This document shows, piece after piece, positions 9,033 to 17,155 of a DNA stretch of 33,358 bases (the stretch's first letter is position 1; each line of letters begins with the position of its first letter). Source of the stretch: an uncultured Chlorobiaceae bacterium (lineage in GTDB: Bacteria; Bacteroidota; Chlorobiia; Chlorobiales; Chlorobiaceae); NCBI GenBank assembly GCA_903840935.1, contig CAIMHT010000033.1:1-33358 (forward strand). The letters run 5' to 3'. A program made the position numbers and the translations under genes. The notes below the pieces were generated by a model, which had not been told where the DNA came from, searched no databases, and saw only the letters and a list, made by a program, of their open reading frames with translations.

Positions 9033-10097
9033 TTACTGGTTATGTTCAAGACCCTCAAAAGCAGCCTGCAGGTCATAGAGCTTTTGAAGCTCTTCAAACA
9101 CCTGATCGGAAAGCCAGCGACCAAATGCCGGAGAATCGTTGATGCACCTGACATACTGGGATACAGCAAAATCAGCCGCTTCAAGTTTTTTGCGGGCATC
9201 ATATTCCGTCTCGCTGTTGTCTGCAAAAAAACCGTAGGGAAACATGACCACTCCCTCATACCCCTCACGCCTGAACTCCTCAAAAGCATGCTCAATGGTA
9301 TCGGCAGTCCACTCCCCTCCCGTCGAATGATTGATGCAGCCCTGGCGCACATCACTGAAAATATTTTCAGGGTCTGACATAATTTTGCGTTTCATCACCT
9401 CAAAAAACGCGATGGTCTCATTAAGCCCGGTAAACAGTTTCGGAGGATTCCCCGCGCGATTCTTCACCAGAGTACCATGAATAACCAGCACAAGTCCGAT
9501 TTTGCCCTTTTGGTGGAGACGCACGGATGCGGAAAGCTGTCCGAAAAGATACTCTATGTAAATGCGATGAAGGCGATCCTCTTTCCACAGCTTACTCATT
9601 ACCCGGACGTGACTGAACATGCTGTCGCCATAAAGATCGATAACCATCTGACATGCCACTCCGCATGCAAATGCGGATTCAACAGGAATCATCGGCACCA
9701 CAACAATCCCGTCAAACTTATTCTGTAACTGCGGAAGCATCTCATCAAGATAGGGCGGAACAAAATAATAGGCATCAAAAACTTCGACGTCAGCCTTTGA
9801 CAGAAAGTGGTTTCCGCTTCCGGCAAGAGCGTGTGCAAGCGTGGTTTTCTGCGCACGGTTGATGGCAAGGAGCGAGGAGCGGTAACGGTTCAGCTTCCAG
9901 TTGATATAATGCTTTGTCGAACGATAATCAGCAACAAAATAGATCATTGCCTCAGGTATTTTGACAATCTGGCGAGTGACTACCTTCAAAATTTTCCTTG
10001 AACTCGGCCAGAGCCCCCTTACCGTTACAGCTTCGACCTCTCCGTATGTTGTAACAACAACGGCATATCTCTTCCTTTTCACAGCCCCGTCCACCAT
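9033..10097 (-). CDS. hemH: Ferrochelatase (HemH family)
   Basis: Ferrochelatase inserts Fe2+ into a porphyrin to make heme (or coproheme). The overall pattern fits: the N-terminal YAVVVTTYG strand; FDGIVVVPMIPVESAFACGVA, which corresponds to the PLYPQYS-type region; H207 in LVLVIHGT, the metal-site histidine; WTADTIEHAFEEFRREGYEGVVMFPYGF; and E296 in FFADNSETEYD, which aligns with the catalytic glutamate of Bacillus HemH. The sequence is divergent, so a specialised chelatase remains possible. The ATG at 10097 overlaps the upstream gene by 19 bp. A GTG at 10080-10082 gives a GTGA overlap with the upstream stop and may be the real start (349 residues). Confidence 0.75.
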   Translation of the reverse strand: MVDGAVKRKRYAVVVTTYGEVEAVTVRGLWPSSRKILKVVTRQIVKIPEAMIYFVADYRSTKHYINWKLNRYRSSLLAINRAQKTTLAHALAGSGNHFLSKADVEVFDAYYFVPPYLDEMLPQLQNKFDGIVVVPMIPVESAFACGVACQMVIDLYGDSMFSHVRVMSKLWKEDRLHRIYIEYLFGQLSASVRLHQKGKIGLVLVIHGTLVKNRAGNPPKLFTGLNETIAFFEVMKRKIMSDPENIFSDVRQGCINHSTGGEWTADTIEHAFEEFRREGYEGVVMFPYGFFADNSETEYDARKKLEAADFAVSQYVRCINDSPAFGRWLSDQVFEELQKLYDLQAAFEGLEHNQ

Positions 10098-10672
10098 TTT
10101 AACTCGGCAACAATCACCGCAAAACCAACCAGGGATCCAACAAGGGTTTGCATAAAATTATGGGCTTTCAGATAAATTCTTGACCACATCAGGATCGGCA
10201 CAAGAAGCAGCAGCCACAGTGCAACAACACCAAACTGCATAAAGAGCAATCCTGCCGATGATGTAAAGGTAAAAAGATGAATGCTGATCTTCCACTGGAG
10301 CGTGATCAGGAGGATAAGGATGGTATTGACCGCATTAAAGAGCAGTATGCCGGTAAGAAGCCTTGGAGGATGCAGTTGCTTCATAAACTCATAACCAAGG
10401 GCATTGACGGCTATCAGCACGAGCAGAGGAAGAAATCGCTGCTCACGGAAAGGAATGTTATAATCAGAAATTTTTCCGACTTTTTTCAGGCCCGAAATCA
10501 GGAGAACAGGGGCAACCGTACTCGAAACAAAGAGTATCACCAGATAAGATATACTTCTAACGTCATCACAAAATCCAAGCATGACAATCGCAATATACGC
10601 TGCTGGCGCAACAACAATCGGACTGATCACCCAGGAGATAACGTTTGCAAAACGGTGCAGGTTAAACGGCAT
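10079..10672 (-). CDS. PAP2-like integral membrane protein
   Basis: A 197-residue, very hydrophobic protein with about six membrane segments. The C-terminal part carries a PAP2-type phosphatase pattern: KISIH (about 128-132) in place of the P-S-G-H motif, and SRIYLKAHNFMQ (164-175), which fits S-R-x5-H-x3-D except that Q175 replaces the last Asp. My recollection is that a PAP2 subfamily has this K-x-S-x-H ... R-x5-H-x3-Q form. Substrate is unknown; polyprenyl or lipid phosphates would be the family guess. It is first in the cluster with hemH and divergent from the tRNA-Leu genes. Confidence 0.65.
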   Translation of the reverse strand: MPFNLHRFANVISWVISPIVVAPAAYIAIVMLGFCDDVRSISYLVILFVSSTVAPVLLISGLKKVGKISDYNIPFREQRFLPLLVLIAVNALGYEFMKQLHPPRLLTGILLFNAVNTILILLITLQWKISIHLFTFTSSAGLLFMQFGVVALWLLLLVPILMWSRIYLKAHNFMQTLVGSLVGFAVIVAELKWWTGL

Positions 10673-10742
10673 AGGCTTAAAAACGTATAAACCGGAATGA
10701 AAATTTTAGCGTCATACGCCGCAAAAGTATCTTGAAAGATAG

Positions 10743-10771
10743 TTTTTATTAGAACAAAAACCACGTATATT
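10743..10771 (+). promoter_or_regulatory. Candidate promoter of the tRNA-Leu genes
   Basis: TATATT at 10766-10771 resembles a -10 box (5 of 6 matches to TATAAT). TTTTTA at 10743-10748 lies exactly 17 bp upstream but matches TTGACA poorly. Transcription would start about 7 bp before the first tRNA. The placement is based on pattern only. Confidence 0.35.
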
Positions 10772-10784
10772 GTTTTTCTGTACT

Positions 10785-10866
10785 GCGAGAGTGGTGAAAT
10801 TGGTATACACGCTAGTCTTAGGAACTAGTGCCGTGAGGCGTGAGGGTTCGATTCCCTTCTCTCGCA
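10785..10866 (+). tRNA. tRNA-Leu (UAG)
   Basis: A class II cloverleaf can be drawn. The acceptor GCGAGAG pairs with CTCTCGC (10859-10865), with discriminator A at 10866. The anticodon loop CTTAGGA gives anticodon UAG, reading CUA. The D arm contains GGTGAAATTGGTATACAC, a long variable arm follows, and the T arm has GGTTCGATTCC. The 3' CCA is not encoded (CCG follows). A second tRNA-Leu lies 14 bp downstream. Confidence 0.96.
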
Positions 10867-10880
10867 CCGCTCAAAAACAG

Positions 10881-10965
10881 GCCAAAGTGGCGGAACTGGT
10901 AGACGCGCTGGACTCAAAATCCAGTGAGTGAATAACTCGTGTGGGTTCGATTCCCATCTTTGGTA
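10881..10965 (+). tRNA. tRNA-Leu (CAA)
   Basis: The acceptor GCCAAAG pairs with CTTTGGT (10958-10964, one G-U pair), with discriminator A at 10965. The anticodon stem CTGGA/TCCAG encloses CTCAAAA, anticodon CAA, reading UUG. The long variable arm (GAGTGAATAACTC) is typical of leucine tRNAs. CCA is not encoded. It is probably co-transcribed with the preceding tRNA-Leu (UAG). Confidence 0.96.
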
Positions 10966-11005
10966 CATTCTCAATAAACATGCAACTTAGCAGGGTTTCT
11001 TCTCC

Positions 11006-11524
11006 ATGAACAGAATGTATTCACCCTGGCGTGAAGTCTACATGCAGTCTTTCAAGGATGACAAGCCTGCTGCCGAAAACGGAAAATCTGTTTTTGCCGA
11101 CATTCCTCAAGAGGAAGATGAGAAGCGCTTTGTCCTTTACAGGGCAAAAAAATGCTTCATCATCATGAACCTCTACCCCTACAATTGTGGACATCTCATG
11201 GTGATCCCCTATCAGCAGACCCCCGACTTTTCAGAGCTCGACAAAGAGACCAAACTTGAAATCATGGAGTTGACCGATCTCTCCATCAAGGCACTGAAGC
11301 TCACCTTGAGGCCGCAAGGTTTCAACGTAGGCGCCAATCTTGGTCGTATTGCCGGTGGAAGCGTCGACAACCATCTTCATTTCCACATCGTCCCGCGCTG
11401 GGAGGGCGACACCAACTTCATGCCCGTCCTCGCCGACGCCAAAGTGCTCAGCAATGATATGCGCTCAACCTATCAAAACCTCAGAAAAGCCTTCCTTGAC
11501 CTCACCGGGCCAACAGAACAATAG
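11006..11524 (+). CDS. HIT-family nucleotide hydrolase or phosphorylase
   Basis: A 172-residue histidine-triad protein. The signature NHLHFHIVPRW has H123, H125 and H127 in the H-x-H-x-H arrangement. Upstream, FIIMNLYPYNCGHLMVIPY (about 51-69) is the conserved HIT strand region, and QGFNVGANLGRIAGGSVDNH leads into the triad. Such proteins act on nucleotide phosphoramidates or dinucleoside polyphosphates; the W after the triad and the longer N-terminus resemble the Ap4A phosphorylase-like branch, but the substrate cannot be fixed from sequence. It starts 40 bp after tRNA-Leu and lies 14 bp before the methyltransferase. Confidence 0.92.
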   Translation: MNRMYSPWREVYMQSFKDDKPAAENGKSVFADIPQEEDEKRFVLYRAKKCFIIMNLYPYNCGHLMVIPYQQTPDFSELDKETKLEIMELTDLSIKALKLTLRPQGFNVGANLGRIAGGSVDNHLHFHIVPRWEGDTNFMPVLADAKVLSNDMRSTYQNLRKAFLDLTGPTEQ

Positions 11525-11538
11525 CCCGCACTTACGGA

Positions 11539-12483
11539 ATGGAAAGCGTTACCTGCCCGATAAGCGGCTCGCCTGACTTCACCCCCTGGCTCCAGGTACC
11601 CAACCGTTTTGACCCTTCAGGAGAAGAACAATGGTCTCTTTTGCGCTCAAATGCCTCTGGGCTCATCATGCTCAACCCCCGTCCCGACAGCACAGAAATA
11701 GCCCACCATTATCCCCGGGGCCTCTATGACCCCCACCTGCATCAACACAACAGCACCACGTTCAGCAGCAAAGCCTATCTGGCCGCACGCTCACTCCTGC
11801 TTCGGTACAAAGCCCGCATTATCCTGAGGGGAACATCAAAACCCCTGAGCCAAGTTCGCATACTTGAAATCGGCTGTTCAACCGGAGAGCTCCTGAACTA
11901 TTTTCACCTGAAAAAAGGAATTCCACTCAGCAATCTTGCAGGAGTTGAAACTGATACCGAGGCCGCAGCATACGCCACAAAGCACTTCGGCCTGCATATC
12001 TCCCCTTCACTGAGCGCAGCAACAGCCCCGGAGAAGCGCTTTGATCGAATTATAGTGTGGCATGCCCTTGAGCATATTCACGCCATCCACGAAACCCTTA
12101 GCAATGCCGCTCAACAGCTTGCAGCGGGCGGAATGCTCATTATTGCCCTGCCAAACCCCGAAAGTTATGATGCAAAACACTACCGCGAACACTGGATAGC
12201 CTGGGATGCCCCACGCCATCTCTACCATTTCCCGCCCGGAACCCTTGAAAAACTGCTTGAAAAACATTCCCTGAGGGTTATCAATCGCCAATCCTACCTT
12301 CCAGATTCGATCTACAACACACTGTACAGCGAAAAACTGCGTTGCAAAAGTACGAAAAAAGGGTTTCATGCTCCACAAGAGGGAGCTGCACTGCTGAAAG
12401 GGGTCGCAGCAGCAAGTATGGGTGCACTGCTGCCACGGCAAGCATCAAGCCTGGTGTGTTTCGTTATAAAATCACGGACATAA
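11539..12483 (+). CDS. Class I SAM-dependent methyltransferase
   Basis: A 314-residue protein with the Rossmann methyltransferase core in the middle. Motif I is VRILEIGCSTGELLNYF (about 106-122), an acidic residue follows in AGVETD (E137), and IIVWHALEHIHAIHETL (about 171-187) is the motif IV/post-motif region of the Methyltransf_23 type. GGMLIIALPNPES and WIAWDAPRHLYHFPPGTL follow, as in sugar or polyketide methyltransferases of this family. The N-terminus (SVTCPISGSPDFTPW) may be a degenerate zinc knuckle. The substrate is unknown. It is probably co-transcribed with the HIT gene. Confidence 0.88.
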   Translation: MESVTCPISGSPDFTPWLQVPNRFDPSGEEQWSLLRSNASGLIMLNPRPDSTEIAHHYPRGLYDPHLHQHNSTTFSSKAYLAARSLLLRYKARIILRGTSKPLSQVRILEIGCSTGELLNYFHLKKGIPLSNLAGVETDTEAAAYATKHFGLHISPSLSAATAPEKRFDRIIVWHALEHIHAIHETLSNAAQQLAAGGMLIIALPNPESYDAKHYREHWIAWDAPRHLYHFPPGTLEKLLEKHSLRVINRQSYLPDSIYNTLYSEKLRCKSTKKGFHAPQEGAALLKGVAAASMGALLPRQASSLVCFVIKSRT

Positions 12484-12500
12484 AAAAAACGGCAAATTTC

Positions 12501-12566
12501 AATTCCATATTGGCACTATCGTCGGGGCGAAAAATCTTTCGTCCTTACACAATTGCATATTGGTGC
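12501..12566. repeat. Two imperfect 16-bp direct repeats, 50 bp apart
   Basis: 12501-12516 and 12551-12566 agree at 13 of 16 bases around the common core CATATTGG. They lie in the 175-bp convergent space between the methyltransferase and tolC genes. The same space holds small hairpins (12525-12544 with one wobble; 12552-12569) without T tracts. No function can be assigned. Confidence 0.35.
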
Positions 12567-12658
12567 AATGAAAAGTGGGATTTTATGTACTGACCGAATT
12601 GCGGGATAAATTACTGTATCCATCAATGAGCCTGTCCATAACGTCACCGGGAAAAAAA

Positions 12659-14029
12659 TCAACGGTGTGACGCAACCTCAATCCTTGAGCGTCCCAGCGC
12701 TTTTTCGAGCTGAACATTGGCGACAAGGTAGTCGTATACCGCCTGCAAATAGTTGGTTTTTGCCTTGTTGAGCTGCAGTTCGGCATCTGTCAACTCAAGC
12801 CGGGAGCCGATACCCTCCCTGAAACGCAGGAGTGATATGTTATAACTCCGCTCGGCGACACTTATGGTTTGACTCTGTACTTCGATTCTCTTTTGCGACT
12901 CCCTGAAGTTTAAAATCCTTACCTCAACCTCAGCTCTTATATTGGCCTTCAGATCTTCAAGTCTTGTTCGGGTTTGCAGTTGCGCTATCCTGGCCTGCTC
13001 AACCTGGGCGCTGATTCGATAACCGGTAAAAAGAGGCATGGTGAACTGAAGACCGACGGAAGAGGATGCCGGCCAGACAGCATCAGCGTACCGTATATTG
13101 TCGTTAAATGCTGTTTGAAACTCCAGTTTACCGAATGCCGAGATCACAGGAAAGCGCTCGGCACGGACGGCACGGACTTTTTCACCCTCCGCCTTGACCT
13201 GAAAATCGAGCTGACGAAGATCGGGCCTTGCATCAAGCGCCTCACGATATGCCGCAGCAATATCTGACGGACAGGATGCTGAAGAGAGCTCAAGCTTCCC
13301 GGTCAGGACAATGCTGTTGTCGATTGGAATACCCATAGCATTTTTCAACTTTGTCATGGTCGTCGCCACCCGGGTTTGCGCCTGTAAAAGATCGGGGCGA
13401 AGGTTTTCAACCGAAAGAAACGCCTTGAGGGTATCAATATCAGCAGCAACCCCTTGCCGGAACATGGCACGGGTATCCTTTCTTGATTGCTCCCAGCGAG
13501 CTACGCTCTGCTCAATCAGCTTCAACTGATCTTTTGATATGAGTGCATCAAAATAAGATATCTTGATGTCGGCAACAACCGCCGCCTCAGTCGTGCGGTA
13601 AGCCGCTTCACTCATCTTGCGAACAATGCTGGCGGCTTTTATACCGGTAATGGCCGATATATTGAACAGTGGCTGATGCAGATCAAGGGTGGCATGTCCT
13701 GCATTATCGGAGCTTGTCTCAAGAGTCGTAGGAAGTCCCTGGCCAGGAGGAAAAAGAAGAACAGATGGTTTCAGCGTGCGGGTATAGGTAAAAGCGGTGG
13801 AAATCTGGGGCAATACCTCCGACCATGTCTCCCGGATTTTCTGTCCCGCCATATTCTTGTCAAGTCTGGCAATCTCCAGTGAGCGGCTTTTTTCTAACCC
13901 GATACGTACGGCATCATCAAGAGTAATTGATCTGCTATCTTCCAAAGCATCGGCTGCGGCCTCCTTAAAAGGGAGTGCAAGCACAAGGAAAGTCAGCAAC
14001 AACAACAATATCGGTCTTATCCTGTTCAT
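12659..14029 (-). CDS. TolC-family outer membrane efflux protein
   Basis: A 456-residue outer membrane channel of the TolC/OEP family, which pairs with RND or ABC exporters. The start is the ATG at 14029, giving the signal peptide MNRIRPILLLLLTFLVLALPFKEAAA; an earlier TTG in frame would place ten extra residues before it. The mature part opens with ITLDDAVRIGLEKSRSLEIARLD, the standard first helix of the repeat. A second OEP repeat starts at about SCPSDIAAAYREALDARPDLRQLDFQVKA, and LRFREGIGSRLELTDAELQLNKAKTNYLQAVYDYLVA is the typical last helix pair. No inner-membrane exporter is adjacent, so the partner is unknown. Confidence 0.93.
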   Translation of the reverse strand: MNRIRPILLLLLTFLVLALPFKEAAADALEDSRSITLDDAVRIGLEKSRSLEIARLDKNMAGQKIRETWSEVLPQISTAFTYTRTLKPSVLLFPPGQGLPTTLETSSDNAGHATLDLHQPLFNISAITGIKAASIVRKMSEAAYRTTEAAVVADIKISYFDALISKDQLKLIEQSVARWEQSRKDTRAMFRQGVAADIDTLKAFLSVENLRPDLLQAQTRVATTMTKLKNAMGIPIDNSIVLTGKLELSSASCPSDIAAAYREALDARPDLRQLDFQVKAEGEKVRAVRAERFPVISAFGKLEFQTAFNDNIRYADAVWPASSSVGLQFTMPLFTGYRISAQVEQARIAQLQTRTRLEDLKANIRAEVEVRILNFRESQKRIEVQSQTISVAERSYNISLLRFREGIGSRLELTDAELQLNKAKTNYLQAVYDYLVANVQLEKALGRSRIEVASHR

Positions 14030-14088
14030 AAAAAAGTCTGTCTTGATGAAAAAAACAATATACAAAGAGCCGTCCGGTTTCGTAACAA

Positions 14089-15432
14089 TCAGAGTCTGTA
14101 ACGCTCATGCCACAACTGGTTCAGACGCTCTTTAATATATTTTTCGCGCCCCTCTTCTCCAGGGCGGTAATAGGCCTTGGGCTCCATTCCTTCAGGAAAG
14201 TAGTGCTGCCGGACAAAATGAGCGGGATAACTGTGCGGGTATTGGTACCCGGCGCCGTATCCTTCACTTTTCATAAGCTTGGTTGGTGCGTTGCGCAAAT
14301 GGAGCGGAACCCCTTGATCCTGCATCGACTTTACCTCACTCATGGCCTCATTGACTGCCTGATAGCTTGCGTTTGATTTTGGTGCGGATGCAAGGTAGGT
14401 TACTCCCTGTGCCAAATTGATTCTTGCCTCAGGCATGCCAATCATGGCTACCGCCTGAAAGACCGAGATGGCAAGCGTTATGGCATAAGGGTCAGCATTG
14501 CCGATATCCTCGCTTGCAAAGATGACCATCCGCCGTGCTATGAATTTTGGATCTTCCCCCCCCTCAATCATCCGGGCAAGCCAGTAGAGCGCAGCATCAG
14601 GATCGGAACCCCGCATGGATTTGATAAAGGCAGAGATAATGTCATAATGGTTCTCCCCTCCCTTGTCGTAAATCGGAGCCTTGTACTGCAGGACACGCTC
14701 AAGCAGTTCCCTGTTCAGCACCATTGTAGACGCCCCTTTTGGAAGAAGAGAGATGGCCGCTTCGACAGCGTTCAATGCCTTGCGTGCATCGCCACTGGAA
14801 AACTGCAACAGAAAATCAGGATCAGCAATCTCAATGGAGAGTTCCTTTAACAGGCGATCCTCTTTCAGTGCACGTCGAATCACCTGGTCAATCGCTTCAG
14901 GACAGAGAGGCTTGAGAATATAGACCTGCATCCGACTCAAGAGTGCGCCATTGACTTCAAAAGAGGGGTTTTCGGTCGTTGCCCCGACAAGCACAATGAG
15001 CCCCTGTTCAATGGCATGAAGCAGCGTATCCTGCTGTGCCTTGTTGAAACGGTGAATTTCATCGATAAAAAGAATCGTCCTCTGGCCGGCTCGCCTTGAT
15101 TTTTCAGCCTGCTCAAGCGCCTTGCGCACCTCCTTCACCCCTGAGTCGATAGCTGAAAGCTGTTCAAAAGAGTACGCAAGCGATGTGGCGCAGATTTCGG
15201 CAAGGGTGGTTTTTCCGGAACCGGGAGGACCCCAGAAAATCATTGAGGGCATCTGACCGCCGGCAAGAAATTTGCGGAGTGGCCCTTTTGGCCCCACCAG
15301 GTGCTCCTGCCCGGCCACATCGTCGAGGGTACGCGGACGAACCCGTTCAGCAAGAGGCTGAAAATAATCTCCGGCGGATGGGGAGGCGGAAAAGCCGAAA
15401 AGATCCGAATGCAAGTGTTCAGTGCCAGCCAT
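14089..15432 (-). CDS. rarA: Replication-associated recombination protein A (AAA+ ATPase)
   Basis: RarA/MgsA is a clamp-loader-like ATPase that acts at stalled replication forks. The 447-residue protein has [16 protein letters not shown] near the N-terminus, Walker [10 protein letters not shown] (about 68-76), Walker [17 protein letters not shown] (from about 120) and sensor [12 protein letters not shown] (about 150-161), followed by the family's C-terminal tetramerisation part ([39 protein letters not shown]). Its ATG directly abuts the riboflavin synthase stop (0 bp), indicating coupling. tolC follows after 59 bp. Confidence 0.95.
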   Translation of the reverse strand: MAGTEHLHSDLFGFSASPSAGDYFQPLAERVRPRTLDDVAGQEHLVGPKGPLRKFLAGGQMPSMIFWGPPGSGKTTLAEICATSLAYSFEQLSAIDSGVKEVRKALEQAEKSRRAGQRTILFIDEIHRFNKAQQDTLLHAIEQGLIVLVGATTENPSFEVNGALLSRMQVYILKPLCPEAIDQVIRRALKEDRLLKELSIEIADPDFLLQFSSGDARKALNAVEAAISLLPKGASTMVLNRELLERVLQYKAPIYDKGGENHYDIISAFIKSMRGSDPDAALYWLARMIEGGEDPKFIARRMVIFASEDIGNADPYAITLAISVFQAVAMIGMPEARINLAQGVTYLASAPKSNASYQAVNEAMSEVKSMQDQGVPLHLRNAPTKLMKSEGYGAGYQYPHSYPAHFVRQHYFPEGMEPKAYYRPGEEGREKYIKERLNQLWHERYRL

Positions 15433-16089
15433 TTAAAATCCCTGTTTCCTGAGCCATCCCTCATCGATTTTTGAATCAGCCGTCACAACAAAGGAGTGCG
15501 TTCCAAGCTGACGCGCCACATATTTGCCAAGAATGTCGAACTCAAGGTTCACCCGGCTTCCCGCTTTCAGCTCATTAATGGTGGTATGGGCAAAGGTGAA
15601 AGGGATAACCGCCACGGCAAAGAGTTGCGCTTCAAGCTTTGCAACGGTCAGGCTGATCCCGTCAATCGTTATCGAACCGGCAGAGACAATAAAGGGAGTG
15701 AACGCATCAGGAAAGGCTATCCAGAGTTCACGGCTGGAGCCAAGCTCCCTGACCGCCTGCACAACTGCTGAGCAATCAACATGGCCAAGCACAAAATGGC
15801 CTCCGAGGCGATCAAGGGGACGAACTGCCCGCTCAAGGTTCACGAGAGAGCCATGGTGCAACAAGCCAAGCGTTGTTTTCGAAAGCGTCTCCTCGACCGT
15901 ATCGACCTCAAACCACCCCTCACCATGAGCGACAACGGTCTGGCAAGCCCCGCTCACGCTCACACTCTCGTCAACCGAAAGAGTACTGAACTCCGCCGCG
16001 TTGCCGAACTGCACCCTGAGCCGCAGCCCACCCTGACTCCTTACCACTCCGGCCACCCGGCCAACATCCTTGATAATTCCTGTAAACAT
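15433..16089 (-). CDS. ribE: Riboflavin synthase, alpha chain
   Basis: Catalyses dismutation of two 6,7-dimethyl-8-ribityllumazine molecules to riboflavin. The 218-residue protein starts with the hallmark MFTGII and consists of two lumazine-binding barrels. The first includes VSGACQTVV and VNLERAV; the second, from about residue 97, includes GGHFVLGHVD, GSITIDGISLTV and VNLEFDILGKYV. The gene lies 6 bp after tpx and directly abuts rarA. ribD of the same pathway is about 1 kb upstream in the same run of genes. Confidence 0.96.
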   Translation of the reverse strand: MFTGIIKDVGRVAGVVRSQGGLRLRVQFGNAAEFSTLSVDESVSVSGACQTVVAHGEGWFEVDTVEETLSKTTLGLLHHGSLVNLERAVRPLDRLGGHFVLGHVDCSAVVQAVRELGSSRELWIAFPDAFTPFIVSAGSITIDGISLTVAKLEAQLFAVAVIPFTFAHTTINELKAGSRVNLEFDILGKYVARQLGTHSFVVTADSKIDEGWLRKQGF

Positions 16090-16095
16090 CGTTTC

Positions 16096-16596
16096 TTACG
16101 AGAGCACCTTGAGTGCGGCTCTGTAATCCGGCTCTTCAACAATTTCAGCGACCTGCTCCGTATAACGCACAATTCCGTCGGCATCAATAATGACGATAGC
16201 ACGCGACAGAAGCCCCTTGAGAGGGCCGGAAACAAGAGTCACTCCATAATCCAAACCAAATTGGGGAGAGCGGAAGACTGAAAGTGAGACAACATTTTTT
16301 AACCCTTCGGTTTCACAAAAACGACTCTGCGCAAAGGGCAGATCTGCGGAAATACAGAGCACAACGGTGTTGTCGAGCGATGCTGCCTCCTGATTAAATC
16401 GTCTGACAGAAGTCGCGCAGACCGGCGTGTCGAGGCTCGGAAAGATGTTAAGAACCAGTCTTTTGCTTGCAAAATCGGCCGGTCCGGCTTCAGAAAGATC
16501 GGTTTTCACCAGACAGAAAAAAGGAGCTTCGGAACCTTTGGCGGGAAGAGTGCCTACGGTTTCAACTGGAGTGCCCTTAAAGGTGATCTGTGCCAT
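16096..16596 (-). CDS. tpx: Thiol peroxidase (atypical 2-Cys peroxiredoxin)
   Basis: Reduces hydroperoxides with electrons from thioredoxin. The 166-residue protein matches Tpx in length and has the peroxidatic C60 in PSLDTPVCATSVRRF and the resolving C94 in SRFCETEGLKN, almost the spacing of E. coli Tpx (C61 and C95). RVLN-type strand RLVLNIFPSLDT and YGVTLVSGPLKGLLSRAIVIID complete the pattern. It lies between doxX (64 bp) and ribE (6 bp). It is likely useful to an anaerobe that meets oxygen traces. Confidence 0.96.
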   Translation of the reverse strand: MAQITFKGTPVETVGTLPAKGSEAPFFCLVKTDLSEAGPADFASKRLVLNIFPSLDTPVCATSVRRFNQEAASLDNTVVLCISADLPFAQSRFCETEGLKNVVSLSVFRSPQFGLDYGVTLVSGPLKGLLSRAIVIIDADGIVRYTEQVAEIVEEPDYRAALKVLS

Positions 16597-16660
16597 AAAA
16601 AGAATAGTTTTCGGTTAGAAGAAGTTGCTGAAAAAGCCACAAACGTGTAAGTCAACGCCA

Positions 16661-17113
16661 TCAATCCCACGGACCGATGCCACGAGCGAGATTGTACCGT
16701 CCAGCGCCAAGAAAGAAAACCGCAAGTGCGCCAAAGAGATAGAATGCCTGAAGTTCAAGAGCATATCCGCCATGCAATGAAACCGAAAAGAACTCTCTGG
16801 TATGAACAAGAAAAATTGCCATCAGCATGACGAAAACCTGAATCAGGGCTGCCTGACGGGTATAGAGCCCCAATATCATAAAAAAAGGAGCCAGAAGTTC
16901 ACCAACAAGCACCAAGTGTGAAAAATAGCCAGGAAAACCGGCTTTGACAAGCATCTGCTCCACAAAACCATATCCGTGCTGAAGCTTGTATATTCCGTGA
17001 AAAAGCAGCAGTATACCAACCAAAAGCCGTAAAATAAGCTTTCCAAGATCGCTGTTATTGACAAAATGATCAACCACAAGAAGCCTCCTTTTTGGATATT
17101 TCTTAGCCATCAT
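16661..17113 (-). CDS. DoxX family membrane protein
   Basis: A 150-residue, four-helix membrane protein of the DoxX/DoxD-like family. Visible features are LILRLLVGILLLFHGIYKLQHG in helix 1, LVLVGELLAPFFMILGLYTRQAALIQ in helices 2-3, and YALELQAFYLFGALAVFFLGAGRYNLARG, where the last GAGRY-type segment is characteristic. The basic N-terminus (MMAKKYPKRR) suggests the inside orientation. The biochemical role of this family is poorly defined; redox or sulfur-related roles have been proposed for some members. It lies between ribD and tpx. Confidence 0.88.
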   Translation of the reverse strand: MMAKKYPKRRLLVVDHFVNNSDLGKLILRLLVGILLLFHGIYKLQHGYGFVEQMLVKAGFPGYFSHLVLVGELLAPFFMILGLYTRQAALIQVFVMLMAIFLVHTREFFSVSLHGGYALELQAFYLFGALAVFFLGAGRYNLARGIGPWD

Positions 17114-17155
17114 AAACCCCGTTTTATGTTATCTCTCTGATTATGACTCTCCGGT

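Noticed and set aside
12552..12569. Perfect 6-bp hairpin as terminator for the methyltransferase gene
   Set aside because: It is followed by GAAAAGTGGG and not by a T tract on either strand, so it does not look like a Rho-independent terminator.
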